Assembly (NCBI RefSeq): GCF_023734135.1
Contig: NZ_AP025730.1
Span: 5,642,001-5,706,000 of the forward strand
Origin: Sphaerotilus microaerophilus
GTDB taxonomy: Bacteria > Pseudomonadota > Gammaproteobacteria > Burkholderiales > Burkholderiaceae_C
Direction: 5' to 3'
DNA: 64,000 nucleotides
How positions within the stretch are numbered: position 1 is the first letter of the stretch; each line of letters starts with the position of its first letter. The notes beneath the pieces are model-generated. The model was not told the DNA's origin, did no database searches, and saw only the letters and a list, made by a program, of their open reading frames with translations. This document shows, in pieces, positions 34,544 to 43,290 of the stretch. The position numbers were made by a program, and so were the translations under genes.

Positions 34544-37533
34544 GCCTGGCCTCCCTTGTTCGCGGCGCCAGCCCCCAGGCCCATGCGCCCGGCGAACCAG
34601 GCGCGCCACTTGGGGGGCGCCGCGGCCATGCCCGGCACCGCCTGCATCGGCGCGAACTGAGGATAGGTCTCGCCGGCCCCGTCCGGCCCGGCGGGACGGA
34701 TGCGCACGCGCACGTCGTACCAGGCGGCCTGACCGGTGACGGGGTCGGAGTTGGAGAAGCGCCGGCCGTCGGCCTCCGGCGCCAGCTCCTCGCTGATCAG
34801 GTGGTTGAGGAGGAAGCCCTTGCGCGACTCGTTGGCATCGTCACTCAGCGACCAGGCGCCACGGGCCTTGCCGATGGCGTTCCAGGTCCAGACGGTGCCG
34901 GGCTCGACCGCCTCCGAGTGCCGGCAGAGGCAGCGCACCTGGCCCCAGCGCGACTCGACCCACATCCAGTCGCCGTCGCCGATGCCGGCCGCCTGTGCGG
35001 TGCGGGTGTTGACGTGCAGCTCGTTGTGGGCATGGATCTGGCGCAGCCAGGCGTTCTGCGAATCCCAGGCGTGGTACATCGCCATCGGCCGCTGGGTGAT
35101 GGCCGCGAGCGGAAAGCTGGCCTTGTCGGCCTGCAGGCCTTCCAGCGGCTCGTACCAGAAGGGCAGCGGGTCCATGAAGGTGCGGATGCGCTCGCGCAGG
35201 CGCTCCGGCGGGCGACGCGGCCCCCCACCCGCTTTGCCCTCGGCGGCCAGGCGGAAACGCTGCAGGAACTCCGAGTAGAGGTGGATGACGATCGGGTCGT
35301 TGTCACGCCGCAGGCCCATCTGCTGGGCCCAGACCATGTAGTCGCGGTTCCAGTTGCGCATGTACTGCAGCGCGGGCGGCAGGTGCACCGCGTGCACGCA
35401 GTTGTTCGCCGCGTAGGCCTCCCACTGCTTGGGGTTGGGCTCGCCGCGCATCGCCTTGTCGCCCTCGGCGCCCCGCCAGCCGGTCAGGAAGCCGATGCCC
35501 GAGCCCGGTGCGGTCTCGTAGCGGACGATGAAGTCCGGGTAGTCGCGGTACTTGCGACCGCCTTCGGGCGTCGTGAAGGCCGGCAGCTTGAGCCGGCTGC
35601 CCAGCTCGACCAGCACCTCCTGGAAGGGCTTGCACTGCCCCAGCGGCGGCAGGATGGGCACGCGCACCGCGTCCACCGGGCCTTCGAACTCCGAGATCGG
35701 CCGGTCCAGCATCGACATCACGTCGTGCCGCTCCAGGTAGGTGGTGTCCGGCAGGATCAGGTCGGCGAACTCGGTGGTCTCCGAGCGGAAGGCATCGCAG
35801 ACCACGATGAAGGGGATCTTGTAGGCACCGTCCGCCCCCTTGTCGACGAGCATCTTGCGCACCTCGGAGGTGTTCATGCTCGAGTTCCAGGCCATGTTGG
35901 CCATGAAGAGGAACAGCGTGTCGATCGGGTAGGGGTCACCGCGCCAGGCGTTGGTGATGACGTTGTGCATCAGCCCGTGGGCGGACAGCGGGTGCTCCCA
36001 GCTGAAGCCCTTGTCAATGCGCACCGGCTCGCCGGCGTCGTCGACGAAGAGGTCGGCGGGCGTCTCCGGCCAGCCCAGCGGCGGCGCGTCCAGCGGGGTG
36101 TTGGGCTTGACCGAGGCGGGCGAGCGCGGCGGGCGGGCGTTGGGCGGCACGGCACGCGGGTAAGGGGCGCGGTGGCGAAAGCCCCCGGGCCGGTCGATGG
36201 TGCCCAGCAGCGACATCAGGATGGCCAGCGCGCGGATGGTCTGGAAGCCGTTGCTGTGCGCCGCCAGCCCGCGCATCGCGTGGAAGGCCACCGGCTTGCC
36301 GGTGACGCTCTTGTGCTCCTGGCCCCAACAGTCGGTCCAGGCGATCGGCAGCTCGATGGTGTGGTCGCGTGCGGTCACGCCCATCTCATGCGCAAGGCGG
36401 CGGATGGTCTCGGCCGGGATGCCGGTGATGCCCTCGGCCCACTCGGGGGTGCAGTCGCGCACGCGCTCTTCGAGCAACTGGAAGGCTGGCTTGACGGGCG
36501 TGCCGTCCGGCATCGTGAAGGCGCCCAGCAGCGCCGGGTCGGCCCCCGGTGCGTGGTCGGCCACCGGCCGGCCGCTCAGGCGGTCCCACCAGAAGAAGTT
36601 GGCCGGGCGCAGCGGGTTGACGACATCGCCCTCGGCGTTGCGCATCATCAGGCCGAACTCGTCATGCGCCTCGGCCTGGTTCACCAGCTGGCCGGCGTTG
36701 GTGTAGCGCACCAGGAAGTCGCGGTCGTACAGGCCGAGTGCGATGAGCTCGCGGATCAGCGCCAGCAGCAGCGCGCCGTCGGTGCCGGGGCGGATGGGCA
36801 CCCATTCATCGGCCACTGCGGCGTAGCCGGTGCGCACCGGGTTGATCGCCACCAACCGCCCGCCGGCGTTCTTGTACTTGCCGATGGCGTTCTTGAGCGG
36901 GTTGGAATGGTGGTCCTCGGCGGTGCCGATCATCACGAAGAGCTTGGCGCGCTCCAGGTCGGGCCCGCCGAACTCCCAGAACGAGCCGCCGATCGTGTAG
37001 ATCATCCCGGCGGCCATGTTGACCGAGCAGAAGCCGCCGTGCGCTGCGTAGTTCGGGGTGCCGAACTGGCGCGCGAACAGGCCGGTCAGCGCCTGCATCT
37101 GGTCGCGGCCGGTGAAGAGGGCGAACTTCTTCGGGTCGGTGGCGCGCAGCTGGCCCAGGCGCTCGGTGAGCAGCGTGAAGGTCTCTTCCCAGCTGATCGG
37201 CTCGAACTGCCCGGCGCCGCGCTCCGTGCCCGGCTTGCGCCGCAGCGGCATGGTCAGCCGGGCCGGGGCGTACTGCTTCATGATCCCGGAGGAGCCCTTG
37301 GCGCAGATGATGCCCTTATTGAGCGGGTGCTCGGGGTTGCCCTCGATGTAGCGCACTTCGGGCCCGTTGCCGCCATCGCGCAGGTGCACGCGGATGCCGC
37401 AACGGCAGGCGCACATGTAACAGGTCGTGGTCTTGACCTCGGTCCTGGCCTCCGGCAGCGGCGCGGCGATCGGGTCGTGCAGGGGCAGGCGACCTGAAGT
37501 GGAGACAGGGCTGGGGGAGCTGGGCGCGGGCAT
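34540..37533 (-). CDS. soeA: SoeA, molybdopterin catalytic subunit of cytoplasmic sulfite dehydrogenase
   Basis: 997 aa from the ATG of MPAPSSPSPVS. It is a DMSO-reductase-family enzyme. The N-terminal [4Fe-4S] motif is CYMCACRCGIRVH with GIICAKGSSG. The molybdopterin domains follow (FTGRDQMQALTGLFARQFGT, LFVMIGTAEDHHSNPLKNAIG, LILPDTTYLERHDV), and the C-terminal molybdopterin-binding domain contains LHVNTRTAQAAGIGDGDWMWVES. It lacks a Tat signal, which separates SoeA from periplasmic thiosulfate or polysulfide reductases. SoeABC oxidises sulfite to sulfate and reduces quinone, completing the Dsr pathway. Polysulfide or tetrathionate reductase is an unlikely alternative given the context. Confidence 0.9.
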   Translation of the reverse strand: MPAPSSPSPVSTSGRLPLHDPIAAPLPEARTEVKTTTCYMCACRCGIRVHLRDGGNGPEVRYIEGNPEHPLNKGIICAKGSSGIMKQYAPARLTMPLRRKPGTERGAGQFEPISWEETFTLLTERLGQLRATDPKKFALFTGRDQMQALTGLFARQFGTPNYAAHGGFCSVNMAAGMIYTIGGSFWEFGGPDLERAKLFVMIGTAEDHHSNPLKNAIGKYKNAGGRLVAINPVRTGYAAVADEWVPIRPGTDGALLLALIRELIALGLYDRDFLVRYTNAGQLVNQAEAHDEFGLMMRNAEGDVVNPLRPANFFWWDRLSGRPVADHAPGADPALLGAFTMPDGTPVKPAFQLLEERVRDCTPEWAEGITGIPAETIRRLAHEMGVTARDHTIELPIAWTDCWGQEHKSVTGKPVAFHAMRGLAAHSNGFQTIRALAILMSLLGTIDRPGGFRHRAPYPRAVPPNARPPRSPASVKPNTPLDAPPLGWPETPADLFVDDAGEPVRIDKGFSWEHPLSAHGLMHNVITNAWRGDPYPIDTLFLFMANMAWNSSMNTSEVRKMLVDKGADGAYKIPFIVVCDAFRSETTEFADLILPDTTYLERHDVMSMLDRPISEFEGPVDAVRVPILPPLGQCKPFQEVLVELGSRLKLPAFTTPEGGRKYRDYPDFIVRYETAPGSGIGFLTGWRGAEGDKAMRGEPNPKQWEAYAANNCVHAVHLPPALQYMRNWNRDYMVWAQQMGLRRDNDPIVIHLYSEFLQRFRLAAEGKAGGGPRRPPERLRERIRTFMDPLPFWYEPLEGLQADKASFPLAAITQRPMAMYHAWDSQNAWLRQIHAHNELHVNTRTAQAAGIGDGDWMWVESRWGQVRCLCRHSEAVEPGTVWTWNAIGKARGAWSLSDDANESRKGFLLNHLISEELAPEADGRRFSNSDPVTGQAAWYDVRVRIRPAGPDGAGETYPQFAPMQAVPGMAAAPPKWRAWFAGRMGLGAGAANKGGQA

Positions 37534-37693
37534 GGTCTCGGTGCTCGTCGTTCTGCGCTGCGCCGCGACATGGCCCCCATCGCGGCAAGCCACGCGGACG
37601 GTTCCCCCCACCGGCGGTGGGGTCGTGATCAGCGTGGCGCCATTACGCCCACCCGCCCGCGAACCGTCTATTCCCTCCAAGGGCAGCGCACCC

Positions 37694-37707
37694 TACCCGG
37701 CTGGGTA
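37694..37707. promoter_or_regulatory. Palindrome TACCC-N4-GGGTA (candidate NarL-type site 1)
   Basis: TACCCGGCTGGGTA has perfect 5-bp arms. The half-sites resemble the TACYYMT heptamer of NarL-type regulators, and a NarL-like response regulator is encoded just downstream. It lies about 160 bp from both soeA and the kinase gene. Confidence 0.45.
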
Positions 37708-37804
37708 GCTCAATGGCTGACGCAACGCAAGCCATCCGCATCCAGCCTCCTGGCTCGGGATTCCCCCGTTGTGCCGCCCTTCGCCCGGGTCGAAAATACA
37801 CACG

Positions 37805-37818
37805 TACCCCAATGGGTA
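37805..37818. promoter_or_regulatory. Palindrome TACCC-N4-GGGTA (candidate NarL-type site 2)
   Basis: TACCCCAATGGGTA reads as heptamer TACCCCA facing TACCCAT. It stands 43 bp upstream of the kinase start codon, in a place suited to autoregulation. The arms are the same as in the sites at 37694 and 55628. Confidence 0.45.
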
Positions 37819-37860
37819 TACGACCTGTTGGGTGGTCACAACCCAGGAAGTACCTTGCCC

Positions 37861-39075
37861 ATGTCGGCCCTCCTCTCATCCGCCCGGCGCCCGCCTCCGG
37901 CCCCCCTCGCGGCGGTGATCGCGAAGGCCACGCCGCCGCGCCTTGACCTGCCACCCCAGGCGGCCATGCCGACGCTGGCGGATGGCGAATGGCGTGCGCC
38001 GCTGCAGCGACTGCTGCAGGCCGTCGTCACGCTGGCGGGCGCGCGTGCGGGCGCCCTGCGGCTGGTCGACGCCGACGACGGCGGGCTGCTGCTGGTGAGT
38101 GCGGTCGGTGACCTGGCGGTCAATGCACTCGAATCCCGCCAGCAGCCGGGCAGCGACTGCGGCGTGTGCAGCGACGCCCTGCGCCTGGACCGGGCCTGCG
38201 CCGCTTCCTCCACCTGCGCCTGCGCCCGGGCGGTGGCCCGGCAGCTCTCCGAGGTGCCGCAGGAACGTGTCTACGTGCTGCCGCTGCACCACGGCCAGGC
38301 GCCCTGCGGCGTGCTCAACCTCTTCTTCGACGGCCCGCCCGAGGTGCCGGCCACGCTGTCGGCGCTGCTGCCGGCGATGGGCGACATGCTCGGCCTGGCG
38401 CTGGAGAACCACCGGCTGGCGCGTCGCGCGTTGCACGACAGCGTCACGTTGGAACGCCTGATGCTGGCGGGCGAGGTGCACGACTCGCTGGCCCAGTCAC
38501 TGACCTGGATGCGCATGCGCCTGGCCCTGCTGCGCAGCGCCGTCGACCACGGCGATCGGCTGACCTCGGAGCGCTACTTGAAAGACATCGACGACTCGCT
38601 GGCCGGTGCACACGGACGCATGCGCGAGCTGATCAGCGAGTTCCGCACCCGCATGGACCCGCAAGGGCTGGTGCAGGCTCTCCACCAGGTGGCCGAGCAA
38701 CTCGGCAGCGTGGCTGGCCTGCAGGTGGAGGTGATCGACGAGGCTGGAGCACTGGGGTTGAACCCCGAGCAGGAATTGCAGGTCTTCCACATCGCTCGCG
38801 AGGCGCTGGCCAACGTGGCCAAGCATGCCGGCGCACGCCACGCAACGCTGCGGCTGCAGCGAGTGCACGACCAGATGATCCTGAGCGTGGATGACGACGG
38901 GGTCGGTTTGCCTCAGGCCCAGGCCACCCAGGGCGGCCGGCAGGACCACTTCGGACTCGACCTCATGCGCGAACGTGCAAGGCTGATCGGCGGGCGCATC
39001 GAGTTGCTCAGCCGCAGCGGACGCGGCACGTCGCTGCGGCTCCAATTTCCAGGAACGGCAACCCACCATGGATGA
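37861..39075 (+). CDS. Cytosolic NarX-type sensor histidine kinase
   Basis: 404 aa from the ATG of MSALLSSARRPPP. It has no transmembrane segment. Residues about 45-190 form a GAF-like sensor module with a cysteine cluster (Cys100, 103, 113, 119, 121), similar in place to the cysteine cluster of NarX-type kinases and possibly redox-active. The HisKA_3 dimerisation domain has LAGEVHDSLAQSLTWM with the phospho-accepting His207. The HATPase_c domain shows REALANVAKHAGA, VDDDGVGL and FGLDLMRERARLIGG. It overlaps the response-regulator gene by 8 bp. Lying between soe and dsr, it probably senses redox or sulfur state. Confidence 0.88.
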   Translation: MSALLSSARRPPPAPLAAVIAKATPPRLDLPPQAAMPTLADGEWRAPLQRLLQAVVTLAGARAGALRLVDADDGGLLLVSAVGDLAVNALESRQQPGSDCGVCSDALRLDRACAASSTCACARAVARQLSEVPQERVYVLPLHHGQAPCGVLNLFFDGPPEVPATLSALLPAMGDMLGLALENHRLARRALHDSVTLERLMLAGEVHDSLAQSLTWMRMRLALLRSAVDHGDRLTSERYLKDIDDSLAGAHGRMRELISEFRTRMDPQGLVQALHQVAEQLGSVAGLQVEVIDEAGALGLNPEQELQVFHIAREALANVAKHAGARHATLRLQRVHDQMILSVDDDGVGLPQAQATQGGRQDHFGLDLMRERARLIGGRIELLSRSGRGTSLRLQFPGTATHHG

Positions 39076-39844
39076 ACATAGCCTGAGCGTGGTGCTGGTC
39101 GATGACCACGGCCTGTGCCGCCAGGGCCTGGCCGAGCTGCTGCAGCTGCGTGCCGGCATGCGCGTACTCGCCGCCACCGGCCAGCCGGACGAGGTGTTGC
39201 CGATCCTGCAGCAGCAGGCGCCCGACCTGCTGGTGATGGACCTGCGCATGCCGCTGATGGACGGCCTGACCCTGCTGGGGCGGCTGCGCGCGGCGGGGGT
39301 GGAGACGCCGGTGGTGATCCTGACCATGAGCGACTCGCCCGACGACCTGGCCGAGGCGCTGCGGGCCGGCGTGCGCGGCTACCTGCTCAAGGACATGGAC
39401 CCGGACGACGTGATCGCCTCGATCCGCCGCTGCGGCCATGGCGAGCTGGTGATCGCCCCGGCCATGGCGGGCAAGCTCAGCAACCTGCTGCGCCTGGGTC
39501 AGGCCGATGCGCCCAAGGGCAAGACCGTCAAGCTCACCGAGCGCGAGCGCGAGATCCTGCAGTTCCTGGTCGGCGGCAAGAGCAACAAGACCATCGCCAA
39601 GGCGCTCGCCATCAGCCATGACACCGTCAAGCTGCACGTGCGCCACATCCTGGCCAAGCTGGGCCTGAGCTCGCGCGTGGAGGCGGCGGTGTTCGCGGTG
39701 GAGCACGGCGTGGCCGGACATTACCCCGCACCAGCCGCCCAAGCCGCACAAGCCGCACAAACCGCCCCGGCGAGCGTGGCACTGCCCCATGGAGGCTCCG
39801 CCACGCCGGGATTGGCGCCCCTGCGCCCCCCGTTGCCACGCTGA
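39068..39844 (+). CDS. NarL/LuxR-type response regulator
   Basis: 258 aa. The receiver domain has the acidic pair VLVDDHG, the phosphorylation site LVMDLRMPLMDG, the switch Thr/Ser LTMSDS and the Lys of YLLKDMD. The LuxR-type HTH is LTEREREILQFLVGGKSNKTIAKALAISHDTVKLHVRHILAKLGLSSRVEAAV. An unusual Ala/Pro/Gln-rich tail of about 45 residues follows. It is the partner of the overlapping kinase gene. TACCC-N4/5-GGGTA palindromes near soeA and upstream of the dsr/sqr region are plausible targets. Confidence 0.92.
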   Translation: MDEHSLSVVLVDDHGLCRQGLAELLQLRAGMRVLAATGQPDEVLPILQQQAPDLLVMDLRMPLMDGLTLLGRLRAAGVETPVVILTMSDSPDDLAEALRAGVRGYLLKDMDPDDVIASIRRCGHGELVIAPAMAGKLSNLLRLGQADAPKGKTVKLTEREREILQFLVGGKSNKTIAKALAISHDTVKLHVRHILAKLGLSSRVEAAVFAVEHGVAGHYPAPAAQAAQAAQTAPASVALPHGGSATPGLAPLRPPLPR

Positions 39845-39884
39845 GCCGACGCCGTCCTGGATGCCCGGCCCGGTCTCGAACGCC

Positions 39885-40106
39885 ATGCCCTACTTCGTGT
39901 ACCGCCGCAGCCTGCCCATCGGCACCCTGTCGCCGGCCGGGCAGTACGACACCTACCGCGAGGCGCGCGCCCGGGTTCAGGCACTGCGCAGTGGCCCGCT
40001 CGGCCCGAACGAGCAGATCCGGCTGATCCACGCCGACAACGCCCTGCAGGCCGAGGACCTGCTCTCGCAGGCGCGAGAGGCGTCGCCTCAACCGGGCGAC
40101 GACTGA
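39885..40106 (+). CDS. Small conserved protein of unknown function (MPYFVYR type)
   Basis: 73 aa from ATG 39885; ATG 39861 in the same frame is an alternative, and neither has a clear ribosome binding site. The sequence MPYFVYRRSLPIGTLSPAGQYDTYREARARVQALR, then a charged helix (NALQAEDLLSQAREA), suggests a small alpha/beta protein. Its TGA shares one base with the ATG of the next gene (TGATG), so they are co-translated. I do not recognise a function. Confidence 0.65.
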   Translation: MPYFVYRRSLPIGTLSPAGQYDTYREARARVQALRSGPLGPNEQIRLIHADNALQAEDLLSQAREASPQPGDD

Positions 40107-41236
40107 TGCCACCGGCCGACGCTGCACGGCCCCGTCCGCTGCCCGGCCTGGATCGGTTGATCGAGCAGGTGCAGCGCAACTGCCATGTCGCCGATGCGCG
40201 CCACGCCCGCGAGCTCAGCCTGTGCAACTACCTGCTGCAGATGCGCGAGCTCTACCGCTGGGAGCATGACCTGCCGCTGCCCGCCGCACTGCCGCGCGCC
40301 GACATCGGCCGCTGGCTGACCGAGCGCGAGCGGCTGTGGGAGGCGCTGGAAACGGCCGACTATGACGCGATCAGGATCGGCGGCGATGCGCCGCGGGATC
40401 CCTTCGACGTCCGCGCCATCAATGACCGGCTGCTGCCGCACGGGCTGGTGTACGGCGCCGGCATCGGCCGCTTCGGCGCCGCACACTTCTTCCTGGCTCA
40501 GTTGCGTCAACACGGCCGCGAACAAGGGGTACCGGTGGTCGAAGCCGGGTGCGAATACGCCCGCGATGCCGCCACGTTGCCCGCCGCCTTCCAGGCCGGC
40601 GGCATCGTGCTGCGCCACGACGCACTGCGCCGCTGGCTGTGGAGCCGCATCGAGCCCTGGGCCAGCCAGCCACCCGAGGGAGCGCTACGCCGGGCACTGC
40701 GTGCCTGGGGCCACGAGGGTGGAAGCAACGAAGCGCAGCTGTCGGCCCTGCTGGATCGCATGGCCGCCGCCGATGCCCGCCGCGTGCTGGCACACGAGCT
40801 GGGCGAGGCCCAGGCCGAGGGTCTGCTCGGCCCGGACTGGGCCCGGCTGCTGGACGCGACGCCCGGCCGGCGGGCCGAACTGCTGCTGCGCGCCATCCGC
40901 GACCTGCTGGCCGACTGCCACAGCACCCTGCCCGTCCTGATCGCCAATGCCCGCCATGGCAATGACTCCGGGCTGCATTTCTACTTCGCCAACCTCGATG
41001 GCTGGCGGGTCCTGCTGTTCCCGCTCGCCGGCGAGGCCTACCGCATCTGGCGCGAGACGGCCCGGCTGGACGCCCTGGCCGAGGCGGCCCGGCTCGGGGC
41101 GGTGCACTGGCTGACGGTGGCCCGGCGCTGTCTGGACGGGCACGCGGCCGACCCGGTGGCCGCCGCCGCAGCGCTGGAGCAGTTTCCCGATGCGGCGCCG
41201 CATCCGTGGAAGCTGGTGGGTCCTCACCCGGGCTGA
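40106..41236 (+). CDS. Conserved protein of unknown function beside the dsr operon
   Basis: 376 aa, mostly helical, no export signal or membrane segment. Features: LDRLIEQVQRNCHVADARHARELSLCNYLLQMRELYRWEHDLPL at the N-terminus, a central conserved block around LLPHGLVYGAGIGRFGAAHFFLAQL, and HFYFANLDGWRVLLFPLAGEAYRIWRE near the end. It resembles proteins I recall being labelled Sfum_1244 family, but the name is unverified. Its size and place just past dsrR raise the possibility of a DsrS counterpart, although it is on the opposite strand. It is coupled to the small gene upstream and converges on dsrR. Confidence 0.65.
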   Translation: MPPADAARPRPLPGLDRLIEQVQRNCHVADARHARELSLCNYLLQMRELYRWEHDLPLPAALPRADIGRWLTERERLWEALETADYDAIRIGGDAPRDPFDVRAINDRLLPHGLVYGAGIGRFGAAHFFLAQLRQHGREQGVPVVEAGCEYARDAATLPAAFQAGGIVLRHDALRRWLWSRIEPWASQPPEGALRRALRAWGHEGGSNEAQLSALLDRMAAADARRVLAHELGEAQAEGLLGPDWARLLDATPGRRAELLLRAIRDLLADCHSTLPVLIANARHGNDSGLHFYFANLDGWRVLLFPLAGEAYRIWRETARLDALAEAARLGAVHWLTVARRCLDGHAADPVAAAAALEQFPDAAPHPWKLVGPHPG

Positions 41237-41275
41237 CCGGCAGCGGGCCGGCCCGGACTGCAGCGAGAGGGTCGT

Positions 41276-41647
41276 TCAGCGGCAGCCGCGCCCGGCGGAG
41301 GCGCAGCCGCCGCTCGAACAGCCCCCCGAGCCGCAGCCACCGGCTGGCGCCACCGCCTCCTCCGGCGGCAGGAAGACGAAGCCCCAGGCGTTCGGCCCGG
41401 TCGGCACGAAGTCCAGCGTCACGCCGGTGAGCAGCTCCCGGCTGGGCGCGCCCACCAGCAGCGCGACGCCGTGGTCGGTGAAGCTCAGGTCGGCCTCGCG
41501 CTCCTCGTCGAAGCCGAGGCCGAAGCGGATCGCGCCCTCGGCGTCGACATCGGCGGCGATGCGCAGCGCCCAGTCGTCATCGGGCAGGCCGCTGCGCAGG
41601 GCGGCGCTCTGGATCTCGCGGGCCGCGGCGGGGGTCAGGGTCAGCAT
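41276..41647 (-). CDS. dsrR: DsrR-like A-type (IscA/HesB-fold) protein with Cys-rich tail
   Basis: 123 aa from the ATG of MLTLTPAAAREIQ, with AAGGAG upstream and a 7-bp overlap with the end of dsrN. The IscA fold is recognisable, but the three Fe-S-binding cysteines are missing from the core (the usual CGCG region reads PNAWGFVFLPP), as in DsrR of Allochromatium. An unusual tail, GGCGSGGCSSGGCASAGRGC, adds four cysteines. DsrR is needed for normal expression or maturation of Dsr proteins. It is the last gene of the dsr operon here. Confidence 0.8.
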   Translation of the reverse strand: MLTLTPAAAREIQSAALRSGLPDDDWALRIAADVDAEGAIRFGLGFDEEREADLSFTDHGVALLVGAPSRELLTGVTLDFVPTGPNAWGFVFLPPEEAVAPAGGCGSGGCSSGGCASAGRGCR

Positions 41648-43236
41648 GGCAGGTACTCCTTCGGGCGGCTCAAGCGCGGCGTGCGCAGCACCGGGGACGG
41701 CAGATCGGACACGGCCATACACGGCGCCGCATCCCGCACCGCACGCACATGGGCGACGAACGCGCCCGCCCACCGGCAGTGGCCAACGCTGCGCAGGTGG
41801 CTGTAGGACGCCCACAGGCGGTGGATCAGCAGGCCGTCGCGCCGGCCGTCGATGCCGTGGCCGCGCTCGACCTGCCAGGCGTAGTCGATGGGGGCGGCGG
41901 GGTCCAGGTTCTCCAGGCTGGAGTAGTGGAACTCGTGGGCGTGCACGCAGCCGTCGGCCGGCAGGCCGTCATCGCCGGCCCCTTGCACCGGCGGTTCTGC
42001 CAGCGCCGACCACGGCGCCGCACCGCTGGGGCGCAGGCGCACATAGCCGCGGCCGACCGGGCGGGCATGCATCACCACATCGCCCGGGATGGCGCCGACC
42101 ATCGGGTGCATCTGGCCGTCGAGGGTGCGCAGGCTGCGCGCGAGCAGCATCAGCCCGCCGCACTCGGCATAGGTGGGCAGGCGCTGCCCGACGATGGCCT
42201 GCTGCAGTGCGCTGCGCAAAGAAGTGTTGGCGGCGATCTCGGCAGCGCTGGTCTCGGGAAAGCCGCCGCCGAGGAACAGCCCGTCCAACCGCGGCGGCAG
42301 GAGCGTGTCGTGCAGGGTGTCGATGGCGACGATCTCGGCGCCCGCCTCGCGCAGCGCGCGCAGGTCGTCGGCGTAGTAGAAGCCGAAGGCGCGGTCCATC
42401 GCCACGCCGATGCGCACCGGGTCCGCGGCAGGGTTTGGCACGGGCACAGGCATCAGCATGGGCATCACCGCAGGCGCCGGCCCGCGCAGCTCGATCCCCG
42501 GCACGGTGGCCGCCTCGCCCGGTCCGGCGGCCGTCACCGCCAGCAGCCGGTCCAGGTCGACCTGCCGGCGCACCGCATCGGCCAGCCGCGCGACGGTGCG
42601 CGACGCCGCCTCGGCCTCGTGGTTGGGCACCAGGCCGAGGTGGCGCTCGACGATCTCCAGCGCTGCATCCTGCTGCACGGCGCCGAGCACCGGTACGTCG
42701 GTGTAGTGCTCGATCACCGCGCGCAGCTTGGCCTCGTGGCGCGAGCCGCCCAGGCGGTTGAGGATGACACCGGCGATGCGCAGCTCGCGGTCGAAGGCCT
42801 GGTAGCCCAGGATCAGCGGCGCCACGCCGCGGGTCATGCCGCGCGCATCGATCACTAGCACCACCGGCAGGCCCAGGCGCTTGGCCAGCGCGGCGTTGCT
42901 GTTGCTGCCGTCCAGCGCCAGGCCGTCGTACAGGCCCTTGTTGCCCTCGACCAGGGTCACGTCGGCGCCCGGCCCCCCGCCCTGCCCCCCGCTCCGTACC
43001 TCGCGCTGCACCAGCGCATCGATCTCGCCCCAGCCCATCAGCTGCGGGTCCAGGTTGAAGCAGGGCCGCGCGGAGGCCTCGGCCAGCCACATCGGGTCGA
43101 TGTAGTCCGGGCCCTTCTTGAAGGTCTGCACCGCGTGGCCGGCACCCCGCAGGGCCGCCGCCAGGCCGATGGCCAGCGTGGTCTTGCCGGAGGACTTGTG
43201 GGCGGCCGACAGCAGCCAGCGTGCGGGAACGGACAT
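41641..43236 (-). CDS. dsrN: DsrN, CobB/CbiA-type glutamine amidotransferase (siroheme amidation)
   Basis: 531 aa from the ATG of MSVPARWLLSAAHKSSGKTT, with GGGGAG upstream. The N-terminal P-loop domain of cobyrinic-acid a,c-diamide synthases has SAAHKSSGKTTLAIGL, KKGPDYIDPMW and VEGNKGLYDG. The C-terminal class I amidotransferase domain has GLFLGGGFPE, the catalytic Cys in PTYAECGGLMLL, and a His in AHEFHYSSLE. DsrN is thought to amidate siroheme to the siro-amide of DsrAB. The C-terminal 45 residues are poorly conserved in character. Confidence 0.92.
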   Translation of the reverse strand: MSVPARWLLSAAHKSSGKTTLAIGLAAALRGAGHAVQTFKKGPDYIDPMWLAEASARPCFNLDPQLMGWGEIDALVQREVRSGGQGGGPGADVTLVEGNKGLYDGLALDGSNSNAALAKRLGLPVVLVIDARGMTRGVAPLILGYQAFDRELRIAGVILNRLGGSRHEAKLRAVIEHYTDVPVLGAVQQDAALEIVERHLGLVPNHEAEAASRTVARLADAVRRQVDLDRLLAVTAAGPGEAATVPGIELRGPAPAVMPMLMPVPVPNPAADPVRIGVAMDRAFGFYYADDLRALREAGAEIVAIDTLHDTLLPPRLDGLFLGGGFPETSAAEIAANTSLRSALQQAIVGQRLPTYAECGGLMLLARSLRTLDGQMHPMVGAIPGDVVMHARPVGRGYVRLRPSGAAPWSALAEPPVQGAGDDGLPADGCVHAHEFHYSSLENLDPAAPIDYAWQVERGHGIDGRRDGLLIHRLWASYSHLRSVGHCRWAGAFVAHVRAVRDAAPCMAVSDLPSPVLRTPRLSRPKEYLPC

Positions 43237-43290
43237 GCAGGACTCCCCGGTTGGCGACGTTGGAAGACGCACTGAAACGTCCGGAAGCGA

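Larger units (their letters stand above)
37534..37860. other. Divergent regulatory region between soeA and the histidine kinase
   Basis: 327 bp without a gene. It contains the palindromes at 37694-37707 and 37805-37818 (listed separately) and a looser inverted repeat, TGGGT-N7-ACCCA, at about 37829-37845. A segment near 37704 resembles a tRNA D-arm, but no tRNA can be folded. It probably holds the soe promoter and the promoter of the two-component operon. Confidence 0.5.

Noticed and set aside
34537..37497. Very long open frame (about 986 codons) antisense to soeA
   Set aside because: It mirrors the GC-biased third positions of soeA on the other strand; the translation is His/Arg/Val/Gly-rich with no domain, while soeA has complete family motifs.
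37690..37770. Possible tRNA gene (GGGTAGCTCAATGGC resembles a D-arm)
   Set aside because: No acceptor stem, anticodon stem or T-arm with GGTTCGAAT-like loop can be placed at the right distances; the segment is explained better by a regulatory palindrome.
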